DNA of 64,000 nucleotides from Selaginella tamariscina (Eukaryota; Streptophyta; Lycopodiopsida; Selaginellales; Selaginellaceae). Shown one piece after another: positions 11,202 to 22,216 of the stretch. Each line of letters begins with the position of its first letter. Position 1 is the first letter of the stretch. The translations under genes and the position numbers were made by a program. The DNA lies in the NCBI GenBank assembly GCA_003024785.1, contig PUQB01000069.1, positions 276,501 to 340,500 on the forward strand, in the 5' to 3' direction. Below the pieces are notes generated by a model, which worked only from the letters and a program-made list of their open reading frames with translations, searched no databases and was not told where the DNA came from.

Positions 11202-12248
11202 GTGGAGACAAACCTGGCAAAATCTTTATCATGTGGTCCACATCTCGACGTAGAGGTAGCTCGGGCGGCAAGTCTACCAGTAACACACCCTTAAACATGT
11301 TAAGACTTAGATTCTTGACCATCTCCTATTTTGACTCTAACAATTTCCAAAACCATTACAAGAAATACACTTTCTCGATGTCTAACCGCCTTACGCAACT
11401 GAGTTAAGGTAAGAAACATAGGATTCCAATTCTTATCAATTAGCGTTTCCATTTTGACTGTTGTTTTTTCAATGTCCTCTTTATCAGCTGCAAACGTGAT
11501 TTGATTATCTTTGGAACCTCTCATTTCGACTACATATTTATGAAACCATTCCATACCCAAAATAAAGTCAAACCCCGTCATATTCAAGACAACTAAGTCT
11601 AGCTTAGCCTTCCAACCTTTGATTTGGACAGGAACTGCCCTTGCTATATTATTAGTATTTTGAGAACCTTTGCCAAAATTAAGCTTTATTTCACACATCT
11701 TATTACATTCAAATTTAATCGATGAGCTAGACTAGTCAATATAAAGTTATATGTTGCTCCAGTATTGATCATCATCATCGAACTTGGTCCCCTCGTATCC
11801 TTCCTGTCAAATATAGTAAAGGGTCAGTTTTGTCTTGAATAGCGAATAAGACAGGTTGTGTCTGGCACAACATTACCTTTTTTGATTCATCTTTTGGATC
11901 TTCAAGCATTTTCGGTTCAGCAACTTCTTCTACCATCGCCTTGAAATGACCTGACTGTTGTGAGGGTGCCCGACATTGTCTAGCGACATGACCAGGCTTG
12001 TTACAATTATAACATGTTAGAACCCCGCTGCTGATTTGAGGAGGGAGACTTTGAGCCGAGCCCTTGGCCTACTGAGGTGGTGGTAATGCTAACATTTTTG
12101 AAATCCAATGGGTCTTGATGTATCCAAAAACTTGGAATTGCTGATAAAGGGACTTGCACTTTGAATTGATGGTGGTTGATTTGGTCGCCTATCAAACCTT
12201 CTGAACCTAGACTTTGAAGGAAACCTCCTCGATTTAGGTTTTGCTTCC
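11202..12248 (-). pseudogene. Element A protease and gag C-terminal region
   Basis: Minus-strand homologue of B's 15740-16800. It contains the CCHC knuckle region (about 12010-11960), the protease region around 11780-11700, and an open stretch (11698-11300) whose blocks KLNFGKGSQNTNN and VVLNMTGFDFILGMEW match B closely. The protease active site falls in a broken frame. The upstream boundary at 12248/12249 is an inversion breakpoint and the downstream boundary is the DNA transposon. Confidence 0.85.
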
Positions 12249-13179
12249 TGTGTGTGAGTGTATAACCTGTGCAGGGTGTTTCCAACTTCATATTGGGAAT
12301 ATTCCAAGCATATTATTTGAGTGTTAAATTAGGGTTCAATACGATGAGCAAAAGAAAACAACCAAAGCTTGAGGTAGAGAGGGCTGTCGCAGAGGCTCAA
12401 AATGAGGAGATGGATGAGGCTGATCCAGGTTAACCCCCTAGAGTTAAACAACGACCTGGTTGGCGAGAAATAATGATGGATGCCCTAAATAAACTTCAAG
12501 GAGATGTTTTGGGGTTGAATGATTGAATTGATAATGTTGCCATTTGGATTCTGACTAATACTGAAGTGCCAGATGTTTCGCAACGAGACACACGGAAAAA
12601 GAAAAAGAAGCATGACTCAGAGTCAGGTTCCTTTGAATCAGATTCTTCGATGGAAGTAGGTGGTGGAGGTCCCAGTAAATTTAAACTGATAAAGCCTTCG
12701 AATTTTATGGGTTCAAAGGATTATAAGGTTTTGGATGATTGGTTGTATGATATGGAAAGCTATTTTGAGGCTGCTTCCGTGAAAAAGACAGAAAAGGTTG
12801 CATGTGCTAAGTAGTTTCTTAAAGGAGAAGTTAAGACTTGGTGGCGGATTGTTGAAGGTGAACGTGGATACTGAAATAGCTAGAAACACATGAAAAAGGA
12901 GATCAAAAAGCAGTATATACCAGATAACCTTGGTTTGCGATTGCATGCTGATCTGGCACTTTGTCAACAGGGAGTTCGGGGAAGTCCAATGGACCATGTT
13001 TATCGATTCGAAAGTGTATGGCGATTGATGCCAAATATGAGTGATGATGAAGCTCGAAGTTGCTTCATGGCTAGCTTGAATGAGAAGACGCGAAAGGAAA
13101 TCTTAAGGTACAGGAATTCAAGAGGTAGCTCAAAAGGTTGCTTATGGCATGTCTTTAGAAGACTTGTACAAAGGGGAGG
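12249..13179 (+). pseudogene. Inverted gag segment of element A
   Basis: This 931-bp piece reads on the plus strand although everything on both sides in element A reads on the minus strand. It starts with the leader words found in B at 14797 onward (TGTGCAGGGTGTTTCC), includes the gag start (ATGAGCAAAAG, near 12342), and gag frames at 12566-12814 and 12890-13179 that match B's gag. It ends at AAGGGGAGG, exactly where B continues with AAGC. The outer joins fit a simple in-place inversion. Premature stops (for example TAG near 12812) show it is dead. Confidence 0.85.
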
Positions 13180-13411
13180 TCAGCTTAAATCAGCATAAGA
13201 CTTTTGAACATACATAGAATCTCACGCCAACTCACTAAGCAAGTGTTCTCCGAAATTTGATAATTCACAAGATCAAACTCTCTACATAGAATACAGACAT
13301 GTCAACCGAAAGCGATAACGTATATCAAGAATTTAAAGTTATCTAAATACTGAAACACTCTACGACTTAAGGCAGTCCTACTGACCGCAAAGAACTTGCT
13401 TGGATACCAAT
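13180..13411 (-). other. Leader and primer-binding site of element A
   Basis: Reverse complement of B's leader (about 14565-14796). Next to the LTR it contains the complement of a decayed tRNA-iMet primer site (GCTTGGATACCAA, 13399-13411). Continuous with A's 5' LTR on the right and bounded by the inversion on the left. Confidence 0.8.
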
Positions 13412-13596
13412 TGTTAAAGTTTTTACCTGGTGCTACAAAGGCGGCTTGCCAGGTGCCAACCCTAGAATCCTTTTTCTAGAAACCCCACGGAATTTGGTAA
13501 AGTAACCTGTATTAGGAACCCAACCCTTAGGAACTTAAGCCCCTAGCTGACCAAGTCCATGAACGAGGCTCACCTTGTGAATTAGGATATGTGAAT
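13412..13596 (-). mobile_element. 5' LTR of element A, left part
   Basis: Starts TGTTAAAGTTTTTACC, the diverged reverse complement of the LTR end (GTAAAAACTCTGACA). The LTR is cut at 13596 by element B and resumes at 20929. The last five bases, TGAAT (13592-13596), are the left target duplication of B. Confidence 0.9.
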
Positions 13597-14564
13597 TGTC
13601 ATAGTTTTTACTATGACTCAACCCTTTACTTTGGGTTTGACTGTTGTTACCTACCGAGTTGTGTGACAAACCCTAGATGTAGTAGGAAACAGGCCCACTT
13701 AGTGCACTTGGGTATCTGGTGATGGTCCGGCCGGGTGTCATTAGGTATTTGCAGGAAACTCTAGGTGAAGCTAGAACTTACCTTCTAGAAACTCTCCCCC
13801 GGTTTGACGTAGGTTTTCCGTTAAATATAGCTTGTCAAAAAGGGTTAGGGACACCCCTAGGGTTGACCTAACCCTAGGGTTGCCCTAACCCCACGCCCTA
13901 ATACCCCCCCCTAGGGGTTAGGTTTAGGGTTAGGTTAGGACAACCATTTTCTCTAAGGGCTGGCATTTTTGTGCCAGCCCACTTACTCATTTAGGTAAAC
14001 AAGGGGGGGGGTTCCGTCACATAAATAAGGTAGAGTGTATGTAGTGAGGCTTCCTGGGTTCAAAAGAGAGCTCGTTAACTTCCTACCGGTGCAAGCTAAG
14101 CTTGTGTCGTCAAGGTGCAACCCTCTGTTGTGCCGCCCAAACTTCCACACGACAGGGGTACAACCCACCCTAGGGTTAGACTATCCTTATCGTTGGCAGG
14201 ATCTTGCCTTTGAGACAAGGGCACGTCACTTCCAAGGAGTTAGCCAGATTCCTTGGTCCGAAAACCTGCTCGCAAGCTCAAAGGTATTGCCCGAGTTCAC
14301 GTTCCGCAGAACTAGTGGTTGAGGCCTTGCTCCGGCCGCCTCAACCACGCCAAGCTAGGAACAACACCTATAACTCGGCTAGTCCGTGCATCCTGATTCA
14401 CAAGGTGAGTCTCGTTCGTGGACTTGGTCAGTTAGGGTTTAGTTCCTAAGGGTTGGGTTCCTAATACGGGTTACTTTACCAGATTCCGTGGGGTTTCCAG
14501 AGAGGGGATTCCAGGGTTGGCACCTGGCAAGCCGCCTTTGTGGCACCAGGTAAAAACTCTGACA
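13597..14564 (+). repeat. 5' LTR of element B
   Basis: 968 bp, beginning TGTCATAGTTTTTAC and ending GTAAAAACTCTGACA. Contains a telomere-like stretch (TTAGGTTTAGGGTTAGG around 13918-13938, and CCTAGGGTTGACCTAACCC near 13856). Compared with the 3' LTR it has about 14 extra bases near 14519-14535 and a few single-base indels. Confidence 0.95.
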
Positions 14565-14566
14565 AT

Positions 14567-14578
14567 TGGTATCGGAGC
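14567..14578 (+). other. Primer-binding site (tRNA-iMet type)
   Basis: TGGTATCGGAGC lies 2 bases after the 5' LTR. It matches the usual plant primer site for initiator methionine tRNA (TGGTATCAGAGC) with one change. Confidence 0.9.
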
Positions 14579-14888
14579 AAGTTCTCTGCGGTCAGTAGGA
14601 CTGCCTTAAGTCATAGGTGTTTCAATGTTTAGATAACTCTAAATTCTTGATTACTCTATTGCTTTCGGTTGACATGTCTGTATTCTGCGCAGAGAGTTTG
14701 ATCCTGTGAGTTGTCAAACTTCGGAGAACACTTGCTCAGTGAGTCGGCGTGAGATTCTAGGTATGTCCGAAAGTCTTATGCTAGTTTAAGCTGATGTGTG
14801 TGGGTGTACAACCTGTGCAGGGTGTTTCCAGTTCACATTGGGAATATTCCAAGCATATTCTCCGAGTGTTGAACTAGGGTTCAATACG

Positions 14889-16030
14889 ATGAGCAAGAAA
14901 GCAACCAGAGCCTGAGGCAGAGAGGGCTGTCGCAGAGGCTCAAAATGAGGAGATGGATGAGGCTGATCCAGGTCGACCCCCTAGGGTTAGACAACGACCT
15001 GGTTGGCGAGAAATAATGATGGATGCCCTAAAGAACTTCGAGGGGATGTTTTGGGGTTGAACGACCGAATCGATAATGTTGCCGTTCGGATTCCAACGAA
15101 TACGCAGTGCCGATGTTCCGCAACCAGACACACGGAAAAAGAAGAAGAAGCATGACTCAGAGTCAGGTTCCTCTGAATCAGATTCTTCGACGGAAGTAGT
15201 TGGTGGAGGTCCCAGTAAATTCAAACCGGTAAAGCCTTCGAATTTCATGGGTTCAAAGGATTACAAGGTTTTGGATGACTGGTTGTATGATATGGAAAGC
15301 TATTTCGAGGCTGCTTCCGTGAGAAAGACAGAAAAGGTTGCATGTGCCAAGCAGTTTCTTAAAGAAGAAGCTAAGACTTGGTGGCGAATTGTTGAAGGTG
15401 AACGTGGATACCGAAACAGCTGGAAGCACATGAAAAAGGAGATCAAAAAGCAGTATATGCCGGATGATCTCGGTTTGCGATTGCGTGCTGACCTGGCACT
15501 TTGTCAACAGGGTGTTCGGGGAAGTCCATGGACCACGTTTATCGATTCGAAAGTGTACGGCGATTGGTGCCAAATATGAGCGATGATGAAGCTCGAAGTT
15601 GCTTCATGGCTAGCTTGAATGAGAAAACGCGAAGGGAGATCTTAAGGTACAAGCCACAAGCTATCGGGAATGTCAAGAGGCAGCTCAAAAGGTTGCTTAT
15701 GGCATGTCGTTAGAAGACTTGTACAAAGGGGAGGAAGCAAAACCTAAACGAGGAGGTTTCTCCAAAGTCTGGGTTCAGAAGGTTTGATAGGAAGACCAGA
15801 TCAATCGCCATCAATTCGAAGTGCAAGTCCCTTTGTCGGCAGTTCCAAGTTTTCGGACACATCAAGACCCACCGGATTTCGGAAACCATTGGCGTTACCA
15901 CCTCCTCAGCAGACCAAAGGATCGGCTCCAAAGTCTGCTCCCCCGCGTTCCGCAGGCGGGGTCGTGAAATGTTATAATTGTAACAAGCCTGGTCATTTTG
16001 CTAAAGAGTGTCCGGCACCCTCACAACAAT
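14889..16030 (+). pseudogene. Element B gag (frame-disrupted)
   Basis: The ATG at 14889 matches the gag start in element A, but the frame hits a stop after eight codons because of a small deletion. The main gag core is open at 15076-15579 (lysine-rich KKKKK segment, then YKVLDDWLYDMESYFEAA and TWWRIVEGERG, typical of retrotrans_gag). It shifts frame near 15527 where one base is missing relative to A, continues to 15713, and is resumed by the gag C-terminal part with a CCHC knuckle (CYNCNKPGHFAKEC, 15970-16011). It would form the particle that packages the element's RNA. Confidence 0.85.
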
Positions 16031-19027
16031 CAGGACATTTCAAGGCGATGGTAGAAGAGGAAGTTGCTGAACCAGAAACGCTTGAAGATCCGGAAGATGA
16101 GTCAGAAGAGGTAATGTTGTGCCAGACACAACCTGCCTTATTCGCTATTCAAGACAAAACTGACCCTTTGCTATATTTGACAGGAAGGATACGAGGGGAC
16201 CGAGTCCGAATGATGATCGATACTGGAGCAACATACAACTTCATATCGACTAGTCTAGCTCGTCGATTGAATTTGGATGTAATAAAGATGTGTGAAATAA
16301 AGATCAATTTTGGCAAAGGTTCTCAAAATACTAATAATATAGCAAGGGCAGTTCCTGTCCAAATCAAAGATTGGAAGGCTAAGCTAGACTTAGTTGTCTT
16401 GAATATGACGGGGTTTGACTTTGTTCTGGGTATGGAATGGTTCCATAAACATGTAATCGAAATGAGGGGTTCCGGAGATAATCGAATCACGCTTGCAGCA
16501 GATAAAGAAGCCATTAGAAAAACGACGCTCAGAATGGAAACGCTAACTGATAAGGATTGGAATCCTATGTTCCTTACCTTGACTCAGTTGCGTAAAGCAG
16601 TTAGACATCGGGAACGTGTGTTTCTTGCAATGGTTTTGGATACTGGTGAAGTCAAAATAGGAGATGGTCAAGAACATGTTCCCGAACCTATTTTGGAAGT
16701 CTTGAACATGTTTAGGGATGTGTTACCGAAGATTTGCCGCCTGAGTTACCTCCACGTCGAGCTGTGGACCACAGAATAGAGGTTTTGCCGGGTTCGTCTC
16801 CACCGGCAAGAGCCCCATATCGGTTAATCCTCAAGAGTTGATTGAATTGAAGAGACAGCTGACGGAATTGATTGGTCGAGGACACATTCGACCTAGTCGA
16901 TCACCATATGGTGCACCGATCTTGTTTGTAATGAAAAAGGATGGTACGATGCGAATGTGTGTGGACTATCGAGCACTGAACGCGATAACTATCAAAAACA
17001 AGTATCCTCTTCCGCGAGTGGACGACTTGTTTGATAGACTATCAAAAGCAAAGTACTTTTCAAGAATAGACTTGAGGTCTGGGTACCATCAGATTCGGGT
17101 AGCAGAGAATGACATTGAGAAGACCGCTTTTCGAACGCGTTATGGATCATTTGAGTTTCTAGTCTTGCCATTCGGGTTGTGCAATGCTCCAGCAACTTTT
17201 TGCACAATGATGGATGATGTGTTTAGAGACTATCTAGACGAGTTCGTGGTGGTGTATATTGATGACATTCTGGTTTTCAGTTCGACAATTGAAGAACATG
17301 TGGAACACTTAGAAAAAGTGTTTCAGAGGTTGAGAGAGAACCAGTTGTATGCTAAAGAAAGCAAGTGCGCATTTGGTCAAACCAAGATAGATTTCTTGGG
17401 ACACTTGATCTCAGGTGGGGAGGTTGCCATGGACCCAAAGAAAATTCAAGCTATTACTGAGTGGATGACTTAAAAGACGTGCATGAAGTTAGATCATTTC
17501 TTGGTCTGACAGGGTATTACCGAAGATTCATAAAGGGTTACTCAGAAATAGCGGCCCCATTGACAGATCTTACGAAGAACATTCCATGGCATTGGACTCC
17601 AGAGTGCCAACGTGCATTCGTCAAACTCAAAGAGGCTATCTCTTCTGAGCCAGTTTTGCAGTTGCCCATCTTTGAAGATCCCTTTGAAGTAGAATGTGAC
17701 GCTTCCGACTTTGCAATTGGTGGTGTATTGCAACAAAAGGACATCCAGTGTCCTTTTCTCGAAGAAGTTAGATGCCGCGCAAACTCGATGGCCTACTCAC
17801 GAAAAGGAGATGTATGCTATTGTTGCTTCCTTGGAGTATTGGCGTCATTATCTTCCAAGTCATGGCACTGTGGTTTGGACAGATAGTGTAACTCTAAGGT
17901 ATTTTGAAACGCAGCCGAAGCTATCACCAAAGTATGCTAGATGGCAGCAGAAGTTGGCACGATTTCAGCCTGAAATCAGACATAAGGCGGGAAAGGACAA
18001 TGTGGTAGCTGATGCACTCAGTAGAAAGGGTCATCTTCGTATTATGTCAGCACCCGTGTCAACTTTGGTGGATGAATTTGTGACGGCGTATCCTCAGGAC
18101 AAGTTTGCCAAGGAAGCTTTGAGCCTGGTGGCAAAGAGGAAACAAGTTCATCAATTACGAAGAGATGGTAATATTCCAGCAGGAATAGAAAGTCGAATGG
18201 ATGCACTCAAACAGGCCCATTTTGCAGTACGAGATGGAGTTCTTTATTATAAAGAAAAGAGACTCTATGTTCCAGAAGGGACATGGAGGGAGAGGCTATT
18301 AAGAGAGCATCACGACGTTCCTTTGGCAGGGCATGGTGGAAGGCACAAGACGTTGGCTTTGTTGAAACAGGGATTCTATTGGCCGGGTATGATAGACGAT
18401 GTTGCCAAGTATGTCAAGACATGCCCCACATGTCAACAAGTGAAAAGTCGTTCGCAAAAACGAGCTGGGAAGTTACAATGTATACCGATTCCAGAGCGGC
18501 CATTTCAAAGTGTTACTTTGGACTTTATCATGGGATTGCCAAAATCTTGTGGTTTCAATGCTCTTATGGTGGTGGTCGATCGATTTTCAAAGGTTGCTCA
18601 TTTCATTCCAACTGTAGAGACAGTGAATGCAAAACAAGCAGCAAAGTTGTTCTTCCACGAAGTCGTAAGAGTGCGAGGGCTACCGGAAACGATGATCTCA
18701 GACCGGGATCCTCGATTTACTGGCAAGTTTTGGGGAACGTTGTTCAAGCAATTTGGGACGATGCTGAGGTTTAGTACGGCTTATCATCCACAAACGGATG
18801 GTCAGACGGAGAGGGTAAACCGACAAGTCGAGGACTATCTCAGATGCTATGTTCAAGGTGATCAACTTGATTGGGCTGAACACTTAGATATGGCTGAGAT
18901 ATGTTACAATAACTCGATGCACACTGCAATCGGATGTAGCCCGATGGAAGTGTTAACTGGGAATAAGGGTGGTATTCCTCAGAGTATGGTGTTACCGAAG
19001 ACGATAGCAATCGAGTTCCATCTGTAG
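15784..19027 (+). pseudogene. Element B protease-RT-RNase H-integrase (several frames)
   Basis: The protease active site DTGA lies at 16219-16230, followed by an open frame to 16779. After a frameshift, RT is open at 16838-17473 ([18 protein letters not shown], the LPFGLCNAP block, YIDDILVF at about 17255-17278). RT thumb and RNase H follow in shifted frames at 17461-17886 and 17696 onward. The last frame (17696-19027) contains the second half of RNase H, the integrase HHCC finger (HH...H and CPTC, about 18300-18450) and the DDE core (FIMGLPKSCGFNALMVVVDR, the second D near 18701, YHPQTDG...R). At least three frameshifts separate the domains. Normal function is reverse transcription and integration. 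Confidence 0.92.
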
Positions 19028-19602
19028 CAGAGTTCACGGGACAATTGTATCGAACATGGGAAGCTGCTCGTCAAGCGATGGCTGCAGCACAGGAAAGGTA
19101 TCGTCAGCAGTACGATAAACATCGACGGGATGTAGAGTATCAGGTTGGGGATATGGTATTGTTGAGTACCAAAAACCTGAGGTTCCAACGACTCTTTCGA
19201 GGAAGTTTCTATCGCACTACATAGGTCCATACAAGGTGGTGAAGCAAGTAGGGAAAGTGGCTTATGGTTAGATCTTCCTCCAGAGTTGGAACAATACACA
19301 ATGTGTTTCATGTCAGTTTACTCGAGCCATTCCACAAGGATGAGAAACATCCGGATAGATATCGTAGTTTACGTCCGCCGCCAGAATTAGTTGGTGAGGA
19401 AAAGAATTTGAAGTTGAGGCGATATTAAAGGAGGAACATTCATGGACGACGAAAACGTAAACGTGAATATCTTGTTAAGTGGAAAGGTTACCCGGCATGC
19501 GAGTCGACATGGGAACCATTGGAGAATCTGCAGAACGCGATGGAGGTAGTGAATGAGTTTGAGGCGAGGTCTCAAACTGTTGGTAATGATGATCAGAAAT
19601 AA
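19028..19602 (+). pseudogene. Element B integrase C-terminus and chromodomain
   Basis: After a frameshift near 19005 the integrase tail continues (DMVLLSTKN-like, then a block equivalent to A's HYIGPYKVVK). The end carries a chromodomain at about 19440-19575, recognisable by REYLVKWKGYP and ESTWEPLENL. Chromodomains in Ty3 elements steer integration toward modified histones. The stop is at about 19600. Confidence 0.85.
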
Positions 19603-19959
19603 AGTGAACTTTATTTCTTATTAACCAAGGGGCCGGCAACAACACTAACTAGAGGCCTCCAATATAAATTCTAGTTAACTAAAGAAATTAACCACTGTGT
19701 TGTGTGCGTCGGGTGACAGACTTTGCAGACGTGCAAAAGGTCTCCAGTGACTTCATGTCGCAGGTGGTGCCTCCGGCAGCTGGTCTACGACTCGTGAACG
19801 ACGGTTCTGAAGTACTTGGCTTCGCGTAATGCAAGGGGGGTAATAAAACTTGTGAACTTTTGGCTGACTCCGCATAGAGTGATATGTTAGTTTTGGTTAA
19901 TTTTTCTCTAACATTATCTAGTCTTGGAGTTAGACGTCAACGAGGACGTTGACATTTTC

Positions 19960-19973
19960 AAAGGCGGGGAGTG
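19960..19973 (+). other. Polypurine tract of element B
   Basis: AAAGGCGGGGAGTG lies directly before the 3' LTR, as expected for the plus-strand primer of reverse transcription. Confidence 0.85.
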
Positions 19974-20928
19974 TGTCATAGTTTTTACTATGACTCACCC
20001 TTTACTTTGGGGTTTGACTGTTGTTACCTACCGAGTTGTGTGACGAACCCTAGATGTAGTAGGAAACAGGCCCACTTAGTGCACTTGGGTATCTGGTGAT
20101 GGTCCGGCCGGGTGTCATTAGGTATTTGCAGGAAACTCTAGGTGAAGCTAGAACTTACCTTCTAGAAACTCTCCCCCGTTTGACGTAGGTTTTCGTTAAA
20201 TATAGCTTGTCAAAAAGGGTTAGGGACACCCCTAGGGTTGACCTAACCCTAGGGTTGCCCTAACCCCACGCCCTAATACCCCCCCCTAGGGGTTAGGTTT
20301 AGGGTTAGGTTAGGACAACCATTTTCTCTAAGGGCTGGCATTTTGTGCCAGCCCACTTACTCATTTAGGTAAACAGGGGGGGGGGTCCGTCACATAAATA
20401 AGGTAGAGTATATGTAGTGAGGCTTCCTGGGTTCAAAAGAGAGCTCGTTAACCTCCTACCGGTGCAAGCTAAGCTTGTGTCGTCAAGGTGCAACCCTCTG
20501 TTGTGCCGCCCAAACTTCCACACGACAGGGGTACAACCCACCCTAGGGTTAGACTATCCTTATCGTTGGCAGGATCTTGCCTTTGAGACAAGGGCACGTC
20601 ACTTCCAAGGAGTTAGCCAGATTCCTTGGTCCGAAAACCTGCTCGCAAGCTCAAAGGTATTGCCCGAGTTCACGTTCCGCAGAACTAGTGGTTGAGGCCT
20701 TGCTCCGGCCGCCTCAACCACGCCAAGCTAGGAACAACACCTATAACTCGGCCAGTCCGTGCATCCTGATTCACAAGGTGAGTCTCGTTCGTGGACTTGG
20801 TCAGTTAGGGTTTAGTTCCTAAGGGTTGGGTTCCTAATACGGGTTACTTTACCAGATTCCGTGGGGTTTCCAGAGAGGGGATTCCAGGGTTGGGCAAGCC
20901 TTTGTGGCACCAGGTAAAAACTCTGACA
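19974..20928 (+). repeat. 3' LTR of element B
   Basis: 955 bp, TGTCATAG...CTCTGACA, followed immediately by the right target duplication TGAAT. Near identical to the 5' LTR apart from short indels. Confidence 0.95.
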
Positions 20929-21627
20929 TGAATGAGCCGAGCTATAGGTGTCATTTCTAACTTGGCATGGTTGAGGCGGCTGGTCAACCACTAGTTCTGC
21001 ATAACGTGGACTCGGGCAACGCCTTTGAGTTTGCGAGCAGGTTTTCGGCCTAAGGAATTTGATGTACCCTTGTTTTGTGTAAGTTTGGGCGCACAACAAA
21101 GGATTGCATCTTGACGACACAAGCTTAGCTTGCACCGATAGGAGGTTAACGAGCTCTCTTTTGAACCCAGGAAGCCTCACTACATATACTCTACCTATTT
21201 ATGTGACGGAGCCCCACCCCCCCCTTGTTTTCCTACATGAGTAGTGGCTGGCACGGAAATGCCAACCCTTAAAGAAAAGAGATGCCTAACCTAACCCTAA
21301 ACCTAACCCCTAGGGGGGCATGGGGTTTGGGCAACCCTAGGGTTTGGTCAACCCTAGGGGTGTCCCTAACCCTTATTTGACAAGCTATACTTTGCAAAAA
21401 ACCCTAACCTAGAATGTCAAAACGAGGGAGAGTTTTTTAAATGGAAGTGCTAGCTTTGCCTAGAGTTTCTTGCAAATACTTAACGATACCTGACCGGACC
21501 ATCACTAAATACCCAAGTGCACTATGCGGGTATGTTTCCTCTACATTTAGGGTTCGTCACATAATCTAGTAAGTAACAACAGTCAAACCCCAAATTTAAG
21601 GGTCGAGTCATAATAAAAACTATGACA
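20929..21627 (-). mobile_element. 5' LTR of element A, right part
   Basis: Continues the reverse-complement LTR that stopped at 13596 (the first five bases are B's duplicated target) and ends AACTATGACA at 21627. Together with 13412-13596 it makes an LTR of about 880 bp. The five bases after it are TATAT; those before A's other end (3218-3222) are TACAC. This is compatible with an old 5-bp duplication changed by two C-to-T transitions. Confidence 0.88.
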
Positions 21628-21824
21628 TATATTATTCTTTTCTCAATAGTGTTGATCTGCAGTATTGCTACCTGCTACATACCTTGCCATCCTTACCCAT
21701 TCCTGACCTTCTAAAGTCTGACCTGTTTTCTATCCTAATTCCCTTATTCTAGTAGTCCCTTATTATGGAATTGTTAGTGGCGACCACTGTTATGATTTAG
21801 TGTTAGGATTTTATGTGTTCAACA
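21628..21824 (-). mobile_element. LTR C, right part
   Basis: Resumes the match to the reverse complement of the solo LTR at 7125-7727 (blocks GTATTGCTACCTGCTA, CCTTGCCATCCTTACC, AGGATTTTA) and ends in TTCAACA at 21824. Together with 2799-3222 it rebuilds a solo LTR of about 620 bp into which element A inserted. Flanks GAGGA (2794-2798) and AGGGA (21825-21829) are only loosely similar. Confidence 0.75.
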
Positions 21825-22216
21825 AGGGATTTAGAGAGGACATGAAGAAAAGATGGCAGATAATATAGGTGAAACAAAAATGATGGAAGCATAAGTAAAA
21901 GTAAATAAACGAAATGAAATAAAAGTAAAAAGAATGAAAGAAAAATGAGACAATGGAGACTTTTCATAGTCACATTTAACATAATTACAAGTTAACTAAT
22001 TTATACCAAAAATAATGTCAAAAGTTTAACTTTGGCACCAGTCACAAGGATTAAATCTCAAACTCAAACTCACGATCGTTCACACAACAACGATGTTTTT
22101 CATTCAGCAAATAAGCACGAGTGTGTTCGTTGCCATATATACAAAACAACATATATGAAACAATTATGTGGTGGGATAATAAGTTTTGAGGACGCAAGTC
22201 GTTAGATTGATAAACT
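21825..22216. other. Intergenic, no gene seen
   Basis: AT-rich sequence upstream of the first PPR gene, with runs of GAAA-like words on the plus strand (about 21840-21950). It may be the continuation of the old element that LTR C interrupted. It would also hold the PPR promoter, but no motif is convincing. Confidence 0.5.

Larger units (their letters stand above)
13597..20928 (+). mobile_element. Element B: nearly complete Ty3/gypsy chromovirus
   Basis: A 7332-bp plus-strand LTR retrotransposon with two highly similar LTRs (968 and 955 bp, both TGTCATAG...CTGACA), a tRNA-iMet primer site, gag, protease, RT, RNase H, integrase, chromodomain and a polypurine tract. The target duplication TGAAT is perfect (13592-13596, 20929-20933). 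It inserted in antisense orientation into the 5' LTR of element A, a member of its own family. The LTRs differ mainly by small indels, and the open frames are long but broken in several places, so this is the youngest large element of the stack and probably not autonomous now. Confidence 0.95.
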
